A DNA stretch of 64,000 nt from Eutreptiella sp. 'Long Island Sound 2002'. Taxonomy: Eukaryota > Euglenozoa > Euglenophyceae > Eutreptiales > Eutreptiaceae. This document shows, piece after piece, positions 11,231 to 23,173 of this stretch (its first letter is position 1; every line of letters starts with the position of its first letter). The stretch is from NCBI GenBank assembly GCA_964036045.1, contig OZ038382.1, positions 86,723,795 to 86,787,794 on the forward strand, written 5' to 3'. The translations under genes were made by a program, and so were the position numbers. The notes below the pieces were generated by a model. That model saw nothing but the letters and a program-made list of their open reading frames with translations, did not search any database and was not told the origin of the DNA.

Positions 11231-11439
11231 CAGCCAGGGACGGACACCAAAAAGCCACGAGGCGACGGGGCCGAAAACCACACCTCCCCCGCAGCCCGAA
11301 ACAACATAAAAAAAAGAGGGGGGGGGGGCGAACCCCACCCAGAGCAACTCCCGCACACCCCCACACCACAGGCGCGCCCCCCAGAAGGTAACGGGAAACG
11401 GACGCGGCGCACACAAGTGGCCACGTGCCCCAGCACCCA

Positions 11440-12110
11440 AGCCAGGAAGAAACCGGGGAGCAGATAAAACCCAAACCAACCCACACACACACCACCCCGC
11501 CAGGAATGGGGGGGTAGAAGCGGGGCACACGCACCAACACACACACACCTCAACGCCCCAACCAGGAGTGGCGGGGCACAGCCAAAACCCCAGTTCAAGC
11601 ACACACGCCCACACAGCACGCCCCAGCCAAGAGGAGCGGAGTACAAGCGGGGCGCGCACAGAAAGGACACACACGCCCCAACACCCCAGCCAGGAGTGGC
11701 GGGGCGCGGCTGCAACCCAAGTCCAAGCACACACCCCCGCACCGCACCCCCAGCCAGGAGGGGTAGGGGACAAGGTGGGACGCGCACACGCACACACACA
11801 CCCCACCACCTCAGCCAGGAGTGGCGGGGCGCAGCTGAAACCCGAGCCCAAGCACACACACCCACACCGCACACCCGAGCCGGAAACGCCAGGGTAAAGG
11901 CGGAGCACGCACACAACCACGCACGCCCCAAAACCCCAGCTAAGAATGGTGCGGTGCAAGCCAAAACCCAAGCCCAACCGCATACACCACAAACGCCGGC
12001 AGGGAATGGAGGAGCGAAACCACGACCCGTACCCAAACACACCCACCTAAGACCCCAGCCAGGGTTGGCGGGGTTACCGAAACCCGAGCCCAAGCACAAC
12101 ACGGACTCAA
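11440..12110. repeat. about 126 bp dimeric minisatellite (unit 2)
   Basis: Duplicate of the array at 7720-8390, with the same two half-unit types and order. The number of repeats is the same in both units, so the array was duplicated as part of the 3.7 kb block and did not expand independently. Confidence 0.75.
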
Positions 12111-12617
12111 ACACAAACGACAGACAACAGTAGGAAGCCCAGTGTCCATAGCCCGGGCACTGAGGCAGCCCGTACCATGCAGGTGACCCGGCCATACGAG
12201 ATCCAGAGACCGGGGGAAAGGCTGCATCCTAAGGCCTGCGCTGCTTGGGGACTCGAGGCGGAGCGTGCGACACCCAAGCGCCTCGGAACCCCAGTACGAA
12301 GAACATGCATGCATGCCTTGGGAACAGGATACGCCAGGAAGTCTTGTGAAGTTCCAGGGTTGCGCCCAAAGGAGGGGATGTGCGCAAGCACGGATGCACA
12401 CCCTCCCGGCGAGGCAAGCGCGTAACGCTGGCGGCGATCAGCCCTCCCGCTGTTGCCCGGGGCTGCTTTGTCGGGGGCCACCAGTCAGGTCTAGCGGGAT
12501 GTAAGCCGCCTCCCCTCTTCATGCGCGGAGCTTCTTCGTGTCAGTCACAGGGGCAACGCCAGGGGGAACCATGGGGCGCCTCTCCACGACCGAGCGCACC
12601 TACCTACCTACCTACTT

Positions 12618-13749
12618 CAACACTGGGAAGTGTCAACGTCGAAAGAACTGAACCCGAACTTGCGACTCTGTTCACGGTTCGCGGGCGCCTTTGTGGGCGT
12701 CCGACGACTCTTTTGACTCCAGTGTGGATTTGGTCTTCAACTGTGGAGCGCGGAGTGACTTCAGGTCGATGCAGACAGCTAAGAGGTAGCAACTTCCCCT
12801 CTACAAACTCACACACCCAGGACACGTCGTAACGGCCTAAGGTGTCAAATTCGAAGTACGATACCACACGAGAGCTGTTCAAATTGGGGAGTTCGTATTT
12901 CAACACCACTTAAAGGTTTCGGAGATTCCGCCGGCTGTGGTGCTCTGGTTACCATGGCTTAGAAGCTATAACCGGACTGTCGACTGGAAGGAGCGGTATG
13001 CAGATGTACAACACGGATCGACTTCATACGGATTGTCCTTCGATGAGTCCAGGGATTCCACCCTGTTACAGTTCCAGGCAGCTCCGAAGTTGGACGTCCT
13101 TGTGACACTTTCGTCTAGTACCTGGAACGTAAGCCCAGCCGGAAGCCCTGTACCGTCTGCCAAAGAACACACTGACCTACGCTCGTCGATAAGTGCCAAG
13201 AGCGATGCTGACGCACTCGAGAAGTCCGAGACAGAAGATGGTATCACCCATGAGGAGTGCAGCGACATGGAAATCAGTACCTCCCGTTGCCAAAGCCTAA
13301 GCGGGAGATCTATCGAGCTGATCTCACCAGTGATCAAGTGTTTCTGTGCTGCATGCCTCGACACGCAGTGCCGGTCGATCCAATGCACAACCTGACAGAT
13401 AACAGCGACAATGCCGGGCTTGATCCAGTTCGACGCAAGGTGCCTAGTCGAATGCACGAATGGCCAGGTCTCTACGACCGGGAACGAGCAGAGTTTGGAG
13501 ATTTGCCTCCGCATCGACTTGGATGAGACCATCGAAAAAGCCTCAACACTGAAGACAACCCTCCGTGGGTACATCCTCACAAAAAAGACCCGAACCAATT
13601 GCAGGAGCTTCAACAACAACTGGCCAAGCTGCACAGATCTGGCAGAATTCGACCATCCGCATGTCCTTTTGGAGCGGGTTGCCTGCTGGTGAAAAGAGCA
13701 AATGGTAAATGAAGTATGTGCGTCGACTACCGAGGCTTGAATACCCGAA
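12618..13749 (+). pseudogene. pol: gypsy family F1 protease and RT start, copy C
   Basis: Duplicate of copy B within unit 2. The protease site reads FNCGARSDF (catalytic Asp to Asn, Thr to Arg). The RT entry is frameshifted relative to copy B near 13590, but the segment VDYRGLN keeps the Asp lost in copy B. It runs directly into R1 at 13750. Pseudogene; part of the 3.7 kb tandem duplication. Confidence 0.75.
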
Positions 13750-14491
13750 GTAAGAGAAGGTTACTACCTTGTCTTTCTTGGGGTACTTGAACCAGGCCAA
13801 GCCCCCCCTAAAACCTTTTGTTGATGTTCAGAGTAACACTTAATCATTTTTATCACTCTTTCGAAGCTCGGAGTAGACTTCCTCAAAATAACTAGGGTTA
13901 TAACCCTAGGCCCCCATGAAGTTCACCCCTATCACTCAAGTGAGCAGAGGAATCTTCCTTCATGGAGGTAATACCGAAATAAAGTAGGCACTTGTTGCCT
14001 AGGGCCTTGTAGGTTAAGCCTAGTAGTTCCCCATCTCAAAACCCCTATACTCAAGGGTTTCTACCACTTATTGTGATTCTACGTTTTACCTGACTCCGAA
14101 TTCAGTTGATTGGCCATGCTCGCCAAGCCATATCCTGTGTCTGGCCTAAATCCTTTGCCCCAGATTCCTAACCAACTCCATGGTGTCCAAAAAACTACAC
14201 ACGAAGTGCTTGGAATTATCTTGGGGACCTGATTCATGTCAGTGTTCACATGAAATGATCTATTTTGTTTGTAAACCATTCCAGTGTTGTATTTAGATCT
14301 ACATTTGTCTATCTGCAGCTCCTCTTTGTTACCCATGTTGTAATTGTCTAAGGACGTATCCTGACTTGATTGATCAGGTGCCTGGACTTGCTCTACTTTA
14401 CCTTTGTGTGGCCTTCATTTTCACTTTGAAAAAATAAGCAAGGCTTTTCTAAAACAAATACAAGGAACAAGCACAAGTGTGAGCAAACCAG
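13750..14491. repeat. repeat R1, copy in unit 2
   Basis: Same length (742 bp) and edges as the unit 1 copy, starting GTAAGAGAAGG and ending GCAAACCAG. It again follows the F1 RT entry. Differences from the first copy are scattered substitutions. Minus-strand ORFs here (for example 14079-14336) have no recognisable content. Confidence 0.6.
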
Positions 14492-14925
14492 AAACCTCTT
14501 CTGGTATCAGAGGAAGGCCCTAGAAGACCATAGGTAGGTAGGTAGGTCAACTCGGGACTCGGGTTACCCCGCAGGGGGGTCTTACCAAGGGGCTTTTGCT
14601 CAGCCACCCACGGCCCTACTGCACGTGCCCCCACAGAGTGGCCCCCCCACGTGGGGAAAAGGCGCGGTCGCCGCGAGCAGTACCCTACCGCGGGTTCTGC
14701 CCAGAGAGGTAACCCATGTTCGACCGAAGTGGCACATTTCTCTCCTTCGGGCGGATGATACGTGGGGCAGGGTCGGATCGCACATCCTCAGCAACCTCCG
14801 GATTCTGGGGCCCAGGGGCCCGGAGCCAAGCCAAAGGCCCTGTCCTGCAGGCACCCCGACCTGGGTTGGTTCTCAGTAGGCGTGACACGACTTGAAGAAG
14901 CACGTGCTATGGGACTCGCATGCCG
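14492..14925. other. GC-rich tail of unit 2, no gene seen
   Basis: Duplicate of 10777-11230, with the same (TAGG)n run at about 14533-14547. Similarity to unit 1 stops near 14925, marking the distal boundary of the duplication. Confidence 0.4.
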
Positions 14926-17700
14926 TGGCGCGTACTCACGACTCCTGACTCGGTTGAGCTTGCGCTCTCTCGGGGGGCCGGGGGTTCGAAATTGGTCATT
15001 GTGGTTGGTTGGTTGGTTGTTGAATGGTAGAATCTCGGCGTTGTGGTGCGTTTGTGGATATGGTCATCGGCGGGCGTGGCGCATCATGGTGTCGTCAACC
15101 CATGGGACGCCGTTCCCGTTCCGACCCATGCATGCCTGGCTGGTTTGGTATTGGCCGGCCTGCGTGCGGTCTGTTTATTGTGGGGTCGTTTTTTCTGCAG
15201 CAGTTTGGTTGGTACCCGGTTGTGTCAGCCGCCTTATGGTTGGCTTGTGCGTTCTGGGGTCGTTTGCGCTGCAGCCCACGCCGGTGTAGCCGGATGTTGT
15301 CCTTGTTGTCTTCTCGGTTAGTTCGGAGGTTTGTTGTGGCCGATCTGTCCGATGTGGAGGTTGTGGTGCAACCAGCGCGTGCCCGGCGCGTTGTGGTGGT
15401 TCGCTGTCGTCGTGGCTGCCAGTAATCGGCTCGTCCGGGGTTGTGCGGTGGCCCGTATGGGCCTGGTCTGCCGCGTTTGGTTGCTTCAGCCTGTCCCCTA
15501 CGTCATTTGTTTTGTTTAGCTCTGTGCCTCCCAGCTATCCGGGTGGGGGTCCCCTACGTCATTTGTTTCTCGTCGGGTGTGTTTTGTCGTGGTTCGCCCG
15601 GTTGCGGCGTGTCCGCGTGTAAGGTTGTTTTTTTTGTTAGGCATGGCGGTCCCCCGCCGAAAAAACACAATCACTGCTCACACTGCGAGGTTCCTCGAAG
15701 GACGGCCGCTATGTACATTTCCTAATGTTTGATATAAAACCCTGAGGTGCTGAGCACTAACTAACGCGTGTAAGGTTGTTGTGTTGTTGCCAGCACTTTG
15801 TTTAGTTGGCCGTCGTCTTCCCCACCTAATGGCGGGCCCGTCCTGCTGTCGGATGCGTTGGGCCGGGTAGGCCGTGTAGGGTCGGTTCCGGTTGTTCCGC
15901 TTGCGTTGGGCCGGCATGGCACGCTTTGGTGGTGCGTCGCCCCCTCATGGTGGGGTGTGTCCTCGGGGGGAGAAAGGTTTTGATAATTGGTACGACCGCT
16001 GAGAAAAGTTTTCTAATTCCGTATGACATGCCCCGTCCTGCCCTGGAGGCAGGGTTACATGAACAACCCATCATCGTGTACATCCGGTGCCCTTCGTATG
16101 TACACGCCCGTCTGTGGCAAGCCCCCTTCAATCCTTCTCAGTGCACCCCCGTGTTCCCCATGGGAGCCCTGGGGTGCTGTGCCTGCTCGGTGGTGCGGTG
16201 TTCGTGCTTGTGCCCGCCGGCCAGTTGCCTTGGCTCGGTCCGAGGGGTGCCGAGGTCGCCGTGTGCCGTGTCGTGCCGTGCCTCGCGGCTCCGGTGGTGT
16301 GTGCGTCGGTGCCTCAGTGCCTTTGCCGGAGGCTAGTGTGGCCTGGCTTGGAGGCGGTTCTCTGGGCTCCCTGTCGTCGTCGCTACCACAAGTGTTCTAT
16401 GATCCGGTACCCTGGTGTTCGACGTCCCTCAACCACCTGCCCTGGGATATAATATGCACGCGGGTTGTGTGGCCTGACGCCGGGACCCCGTGTGCGCTGC
16501 CATGGGGGACCCGCGGCATGGTGTCCTGGTGTATGATTTTCTCTGGGGTCATGCGTGCCGGCGGTTTTCAAGGCTGATGTGCTCACGTGTCGGGGCGTCC
16601 CGTACGGCGCGGCGGGCTGGGCTCGGCGTAAAATTCCGGTGTTCGCATGCAGGAGCCGGCGGGCTCGTGGGATCCGTGCGCTGAGCCCTTGGCCCACTTC
16701 TTCTCCTGGGAAGGGGGTCAGGAGGAAATACAGGAATATGGATCAGTGTTGAGGGCCCCCTCTCGCTCCTCGACGCTGATAGCTTTGGGGGCTGCGGGGA
16801 ACGTGGCCCTCGCAACATTCCCGCAGGTTACATGTGCTGAAGTTACCCCAGTGGTGCCGCTGTGGGCGCCCTGTGACCTGGTGTCTTGGTGTTTAACTTT
16901 CTCGGAGGAGATACATGTCGGCTCTGGTGGTGCATGCATCCCTTGATCCCCTGCCCTTTGAAGTAACATTCTCGATTATGTGCTGGGACGCCGGGGGATC
17001 CCGCATGACGCGGCGGGCTGGGCCCGACGTAACATTCCCGTGTTCATCGGCGGGCCCGTGGGTCCTGCGAGTTTGGCTGCACCCCTTGGTCCGGTCCACC
17101 TCGTGTCCGGCTCGTGGCAGAGAAAGGTCAGGCAGAATGACAGGTCCCCGTCCCTTGCCTTGAAGCTGATAGATTGCGGGGGCGCGGGGAGCGTGGCCCT
17201 CGCCCGGTATACGTGGGAGGAATTCGTTGGGGCTCGGTGGGGCCGTTGGGTTAGTGTTTGTGCTCGATGGCGAGGGTTGTAGAACTGCCAAGGCTGGCCC
17301 GCATTGTTGGGTGCCCGCTGCAGAAGTCGGGTAGTCCGATGCCACTCTCGCTGGCGCCTCCAATCGACAGGCGTCGGCGGAGTGTGTTGCGCGGTTGTGC
17401 GTCGTCGGGTTGTGCGGGGGGCTCTCCCAGGCAACGTCGGGCTGCCCAAGGTTGTCGCGGCTTATGGCTGGTCCCATAGCCGCTGGTTTGACGTCCATCG
17501 CCGGGGTGTCCGCTGAGGTTAGGCTGTCCCAGGTCTGCCGCGTTGTCTCCCCATCGGCAGGTGGCCGCTGTGGGGCTCGTGTGTCATCGCATATCGGCCG
17601 CATTGCCCCTTCGGTTCCCGGAGGGTCCTCCGGTCGGTATGGTGCCCTTCCACTGCCGGCTACCAGCCGCGGTGGGCTGGGCACGCATGTGCCCTGTTTG
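14926..17700. other. G/T-rich region, no recognised gene
   Basis: Base composition flips here: the plus strand becomes G/T-rich, so the minus strand is C-rich and carries the coding-like DNA that follows. A (TTGG)n run lies at about 15003-15022. Minus-strand ORFs (for example 15826-16131, 16383-16697, 16893-17684) are Pro/Arg/Thr-rich with no recognised domain. This could be the 3' part or untranslated region of the minus-strand LINE-like element. Confidence 0.35.
16430..17230. repeat. two diverged copies of a 0.4 kb direct repeat
   Basis: The segment around 16605-16650, containing GCGGCGGGCTGGGCTCGGCG, recurs about 401 bp later at 17007-17050, and flanking blocks (a TGACCTGGTGTCTTGG-like motif upstream, and a CGTGGCCCTCGC motif at about 16801 and 17191) follow in the same order. 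The copies are clearly diverged. Function unknown. Confidence 0.5.
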
Positions 17701-17775
17701 GCGGGGCGCGGCAGGCCGGATGGTGTTGCCTCGCGTGTTCATGGGGGCGTGTTCCTGGTTTCCGTTTGCGGTGGT

Positions 17776-18870
17776 CTAGGGCCCTGGGGGGTTTCCCATA
17801 CGCCGCACGACGTCGCTGCGGAGGGCACTGAGGATCTCGTGCACAAGGGCTGCGTGTGCTGCTTGGGCTTCCGTCTCAGGGCGGATGGTGGGCTGCAGTT
17901 GCCCGCCAATTGCCAGCCCCCGGATCTGGTGGATCGTGAAAACCGGGCACAGGTTTGTCGCAGCGGGTGTCTCCGCCGTCCGCTCGCGCAGGTGGATGGC
18001 CTCCAGTTGCTGCCGGCCGTCCAGGCGGAACCTCCACATCGCTGTCCAGTCCCTGGTGTGCGACCAGCGGCGCTGAGCCCAACGCCAGAGGCAGTAGAGG
18101 GCATGGCCCAGGTGCCAGGTGCCGGCTTCCCGCGACACGACGGCCGTCAGGGGGTCTGGGGGTTGGTTATCGGGCAGGGGGGTGGGGCCGTCGGGCTGGG
18201 CTTCTCGCACCGGGAGCATGGAGTCGACGGCTTCCAGGTTCCAGTGGCACTCCTGCGGGTGCGGGGTGATCCGCACCTGGTAGTAGTGGCCACTTTCAGA
18301 CACGATCATGGAGATGGTGCGAGGCTCATCTTCGCGTCGCCGGGGTCCTGCGCGTGCCGTCTCCGCCCCTTGGTGAATACCGCTCCACCAGGTCCCTGAG
18401 GTTGCGTCGCGGGTTGGGGCCGTCCCCCTTTTTCATTCTGCCGGCCTTTGTACGGTGAGATGTTGAGGGCGTTCGCTCTCGGTTGTGGGGCGGCCCGTTC
18501 CTGGCCCCCGGTGCTTGGCGTGGGCCTGGGGTCCGTCGGTGGCGCCATGAGCGTGTGTGCCCAGCCCAAGTGCGGAACCCATACGCCTTCGTGGTCCGGC
18601 TGGCTGGTGTTGAACCACCAGATCCACACGTCGACAACGTCGTGCGTTATCTGCATCCCGGGGGTGACGAGCGCCTGGAGCTGCCACAGGGAGATGTCTG
18701 TGGATACGGCGTGCGGTAGGGGGACCACTGCAAAGCGCCTGCTTGGGTCGGTGTTCTCGAGGTTTTCCCGGAGGGCTGCCACCAGCCAGCATGAGAGTGT
18801 GTTGGCGTCGGTGTCGTAGGGCGCCCTCAGTTCTGCTTTGTCAAAGAGGTCCTTGTTCCTCCGTTGTGGT
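17776..18870 (-). pseudogene. ULP1/C48-like cysteine protease domain, frameshifted
   Basis: Two overlapping minus frames together read like a ULP1-type (peptidase C48, SUMO/NEDD8 protease fold) catalytic domain. The N-terminal part (about 18530-18840) has a GMQITHDVVDVWIWWF segment, like the substrate-binding start of the fold. After a shift at about 18309 the second frame gives GHYYQVRI with a candidate catalytic His (18286-18288), NLEAVDSM with a candidate Asp about 21 residues later (18223-18225), and TNLCPVFTIHQIRGLAIG with a candidate nucleophile Cys (17947-17949). The His-Asp-Cys order and spacing fit the family; the residues before and after Cys (TNL, Pro) differ from the usual DCG. 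C48-like domains are known in some plant Mutator elements. Here the domain lies downstream of a LINE RT on the same strand, so it may belong to that element. The identification is by eye. Confidence 0.55.
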
Positions 18871-21800
18871 GGTCTGGGAGGTGGGGGGGGCATGGTCCCC
18901 CGGTCCTGGTCCGGTGTGGTGCCAGTTGGGGAGGGGTGCCCTGGGGTGGTGCCAAGGTGTCCCCCAGGTACATTCCCCGTGGAGGGCTCCTGTTGCGGGG
19001 ACATCGGACAGGACGCGGTGGTGGGCGGTGAGCCACTGGACTTCTGAGGGCCGGAGGCCTCTGTCTTTTCTTTGTCCGCTCCCGGGTCGCCTGCGTCGTG
19101 TCCCCGTTGTTGTGATGCGTCCTCCGCGCCCCGGCAGTTTGGCTGCGTTGAAGCCAGGGTGGGGAGCCCCGTGGCGTATGGGCCCAATTGGTCCGCGGCA
19201 GGTGCCGTCACGCCCTGCTTGCGGGGGGAGGCTTTGAGGGGTTTGTCCCCCCACCCCCTGTTCGGGCCGCTTGTTGGCTGCGGGTGCCCTTTGCTGTGTG
19301 TGCTTGCGGCGTGCCGTTTTCCGGTAGCGGGCCGGCCGCCAACCTTGGGAGGGAGGCAGCGGACGAGCTGAACGCACCGTCTGTTCCCTGGTGGGGGTTT
19401 GTGTGGAGCGCTGCCTGTTGCGCTCGCTCAGCCGCCGTGGGAATGGAGGGGATGTGCGCCTGCTTGGTGCGTGGCCTCTTGGACCAGCGCCAAGGAACGG
19501 CGGCAGATGATGTCTGTTGCGCCGGCGGGTCGTCCGGGCCTCCATGGCCTCTGTCCATACCCTCGTGGAAGACGACTCGGCATGCTGCGGGAGGCGTTGT
19601 GCGGCTGCGGGGCCGCGACCGGCCAGGGTTCCTTGTCCCCTGGTGCCGTTCTGGCGCGCCGCCCTGCACCCGTGGGATGTGAGGGCTGCCTCGGTCCCTC
19701 TGCGGGGCGAATGGTCGGAGGGGGCTTTCGTATGTGCCAGAGGGGGAACACACCCCGGGTGGTTGCCCCTGGTGGAGTTCTGGGGAGTTATGGCGTGCCG
19801 TTTGCCTGGGGGCTCTTGAGACCGTGGTCGTCGGCGTCCCGAGGCGTGTCCCTGGTACCCCGGGGACCCAGGGATGACCCAGATGTTGTGCCTTTGCATG
19901 GCTTTACGGATGCGCAGGGCGGCGCGTCGGTGCCATAGCCAGTGTAGCCCGTTCATTTGGTCCAGGCTATAGGTCCCCATATGCGCCATGAGCCGGATGG
20001 CCACGTAGTGCCAGTGGCCTGGTTGGTCCATGGTGGTGGGGGTTGCGTGCGGTTCCGCACGATGGCCGAAGGCGACATCCTCCATGGTGCGGGTTCCCTC
20101 CCGGAGGTGGCGGGATTGCGAACTAAGCAGCCATCAGATACTGACTGCCAGGGCGAGCCGCTCCCCTGTGGTGATCCTGTCGATCCATAGGTCCAGGTCT
20201 TGGACCGCCGCCTGTTCCGCCTGGGCGCTGGGGCGGCGGACGTTGCCTTCCGAGGGCGCGTAGTCTTGATGTCCCCGTCCCCAGGATGGGGTGGTCCCCG
20301 GTGGCTGGTGGGCAGGCTCGCTAGCAGTGTTGGTGCCGGTCTCCACACGCGTTCCGCTCCCTTGGGCGCTGTGCCGGGGCAGTTCGTCCAGGGGCTGGTC
20401 CGCTGCCCCGCTTGCGTTCGCGTGCCAGTCATCCGTGGCGGTGGCATGTTCAGTTTTCGCCCCCAGGGCGGCGTAATCGCGCTGGAGCTGTGCCTGGCGG
20501 GACACTGTGAGGCGTGTGCCCCCTGTATGGTCGTCTCGTGGCTCCGGGTGGCCGCGCTGGGCAGCTGGCGTTGAATCCGTGTGGGGGGCACTCCTGCAGG
20601 ACTTTATGAACGCGTCGAAAGAATCTTCGTCGCGGGTGTGTCCGCCAAGCGACGTTCCCCTGTCGGCCTCGCGCTTGGGCATGTTGGGTGTGGTTGCCCG
20701 GACTTTAGAATCGGCGTGAACTCGAGGTGGGCCCCGTGTCGGTGCCTTCCCAGATGCGGTGTCCCCCAGGGCGCCTGCGTCGCTGCGGTGTGCTGGGGCC
20801 ATGGATGGGGCCACGCCCGCGTGACCCGCGGTTTGCGCCCTTTGGGTGGTTGGTGGGGGGAGGCTGGCGTCATGCTCGGCGTCCGGCGGCGGTCCCCCAG
20901 GTCCCGTACCGGGTTGGCCAGCGTCCGGTGCCTCGCTGCTTTCGCGTGCTGCCATGTCGGGCCGGCGAATGGCCGGCGTGCTGGCGTGCTGGTTTTTTGG
21001 CTGGCACGTCACCCCGCTAGGTATCTCCGCTCGGGGTGGTCCCCTGGCGGGTAGGTCTGCCGCTGGCAGTGGCGCTTCTTACCGCCACGGGGGTCCCCGT
21101 GCTTCCTCCGTGGCGTCCACCGTGGGCTCCTTGCGTTGTGGCTGGGTGGGCGGTGCGGGCGGCGCGGCTGCGTCGTCTGCCAGTTGCGTCACCGCTCGGG
21201 TTTGGCCATCTGGCACGGGTGCCGGCTTCGGCTGGCCTCCCACGTGGCCTGCCACTGCCCGCGTGCCGCCATTTCCCTCCGCCGCGGCGCGCCTGGCTGC
21301 CGGTGTCCGCCCTCGGGACGGGGGACCCCCGTCGGGAGCTCGCGGCCTGGCGCGTTTGCCCGCGGGGTGTCAGCCGGGACGGTGGCGTGCGTCGGGTCCG
21401 GGTCCGGGTCCAGGCGGGGGCCGGGTGACTGCCAGATGGTGTTTCCGTGGGCTGTACTGCCGGTCCGGCTCATCGGTCGTGGCGTTGTTGGGGTGCCGGC
21501 TCGGCCTGTGCCGGGGCTGGCGTGTGTGGGGCCCTCCGTCCGTCAAAGTGGCGGACTGTGGTGCGGGTGGAGCTCCGGGTTGGCCTGTGTCCAGGCTGCC
21601 GGCTGGTGGCCGCGTGTGGACGCGTCGGTTGGTGTTTGGGGTTGTTGACCTGGGTCGTCTGCCGGGCCCGGGCCTTGGCTCCTTTGCGGGCGCACGGTGC
21701 CGACTGGTTGCTCGGGCCGGGCGCTTGCTGTCGCCGTATTCGTGTGGCTGGGCATGGTTCACCTCCCGGCAGGTGATGCCCGGTGCTCCAGGATCGCTGT

Positions 21801-22174
21801 GGCTGCGTGGTGCTGCGGCTGGTGCTGTTGCGCCGCCCGTTTGGATCCACGTGCTTGCCGGGTGCTCTGTGGCGTGCCGGCCCCCAATGGCACCGGAACC
21901 CCTGTAGTCCGCGTGGGGTCAGTGGTCTGCGGCCAGTGTGGTGAGTGGACGGTCGCGTGGGGGGCGGAGGTGGACGGGCTGGAGGATTTGGATGTCGTTG
22001 GGCTTTGTGGCGCGCCGGCCCCCGATGGTGCCAGAGCGCGTACATTTGTGGCCCTGGTTGCGGCTGCTGCGCACGATCGGGGCTGGGTGGCGATGGTCGC
22101 GGTTCTCCGGCTGGAGGTGGAGGAGCTCTGGTGCCGGGCACCTCGGGAATCATCCTGGCCACTACCGCTTTGCT
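18871..22174 (-). other. Pro/Arg/Thr-rich coding-like minus-strand region
   Basis: Long minus-strand frames occur here (18841-20085, 20134-21012, 21470-22162), rich in Pro, Arg, Gly, Thr and His, with few hydrophobic segments. The frame 20134-21012 looks the most protein-like, with an acidic stretch containing DEDSFDAFIKSC and a C-terminal run QAAVQDLDLWIDRITTGERL that may form helices. A segment near 19950-20090 (HWHYVAIRLMAHMGTYSLDQ) also looks coded. No domain is recognised. It plausibly forms the linker between the RING-like and ULP1-like segments of one large, decayed protein, but several frameshifts would be needed. Confidence 0.35.
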
Positions 22175-23001
22175 CTACGTGCCTGGCTGCCGCGGTGGGA
22201 CAATGTTGGCGCGCCGCGCCACTGGCACGAGTCTGCGGGGGACGGGTATCCCCTTCCACGTGACATAGGCCGCCATCAGCCTCTCGGGTGCCCGCCCGAC
22301 CAGCCCCCCGCTGCGCTGCAAGAAATCCTCCCACTTGTTGCCATGGGCGCCGTGAACGATCCCCTTGGCCCACTCTGCGTCCCCCACTGGCCAGCGGAAG
22401 GAGAACGGGAGGTGGGTGGTAAGGGTGAGGACAGTGGTGCGCCAGTTGTCGCGGTTCATGGGGCCGATGGGGCACCAACTTTCCGGCAGACTGCCAACGG
22501 AGGGTTGGCTACCCCGTGGCACGCCGCTGTAATGTTCGTAGTCTGGAACCCAGATCGTGGGGTCTGCCTCCTCGTCTGGCAGCGCCCACATTGGTGCGTG
22601 CCAGGGGGAGCGAGGTGGTGGTGCCGCTGGGTTCTCCTCCCTGAGGATGTCCAACCACTCAACTTCGGGCCTGTCCACTCCTTCACGCGCCCAGACATTC
22701 TGGGCAATCAGGGTGCGCAGTGTGTGGAGCGTGGGGTCGTCTGTTTGGGTTTCGGGCGGCGCCAGAGCTGTGCAGAGGGACTGCGGCCGTCGACAAAGTT
22801 GGCAGGCATACAGGTGCGCGATGCACGGGCTGCAGAACCAGTGCAGCTGCTCGGCGCTGCCGCAGCCGAGGTCATGCCCAAGGAGCGGGCGTTGTTGTCG
22901 TCGACTATTTCCCAGCAGACGTTGCACGTGTTCCCAGGCCCCCGCGGATGTGGGGCTTCACCGGCGGGCATCTTGAGGAGAGGTACAGGTCGTGAAACCA
23001 T
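22175..23001 (-). pseudogene. RING-like zinc finger plus unrecognised domain, frameshifted
   Basis: Two overlapping minus frames share one Cys/His-rich module. The first gives CNVCWEIVDDNN (first Cys codon at 22924-22926). After a shift near 22875 the other gives LGCGSAEQLHWFC, SPCIAHLY and ACQLCRRP (to 22793). Together the spacing is C-X2-C...C-X6-H-X2-C-X2-C...C-X2-C, close to a RING-HC finger except for the long C-to-H gap. RING fingers usually act as E3 ubiquitin or SUMO ligases; that role is inferred only. The following about 200 codons (22175-22790) look protein-like (for example WVPDYEHYSGVPRG and WPVGDAEWAKGIVHG) but match nothing I recognise. It lies on the same strand as the LINE RT upstream and the ULP1-like domain downstream. 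Confidence 0.5.
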
Positions 23002-23173
23002 CCGGTTACTTTACGGGGGTGTGCGCGCCGTCGTGCAGTGCGGTGTGGTGGGTGGTGCAGCTGCAGTTTCCCGGGGGTTGCCGTGTGTGAGCGTGTGTGG
23101 CTAGTTGCACGGGCTGGTAATGGATGAGGAGGTTGTAATATATACGGCGGTCGTGGGAGGTCTGTTGTGCTTC

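Larger units (their letters stand above)
11231..14925. repeat. unit 2 of the 3.7 kb tandem duplication
   Basis: Second copy of the unit at 7512-11230, ending near 14925 just after another ACTCGCATGCCGT; beyond this the two sequences diverge completely. The same internal order is kept. Compared with unit 1 it has extra substitutions in the protease active-site region and small indels. Confidence 0.85.

Noticed and set aside
14960-15000. B-box-like GGGGGTTCGAAATTGG as a tRNA
   Set aside because: No matching A box or stems upstream; an isolated motif.
18841-20085. 414-codon minus ORF as a real gene
   Set aside because: Mostly Arg/Pro/Thr low-complexity sequence overlapping the ULP1-like frame; only short stretches look coded.
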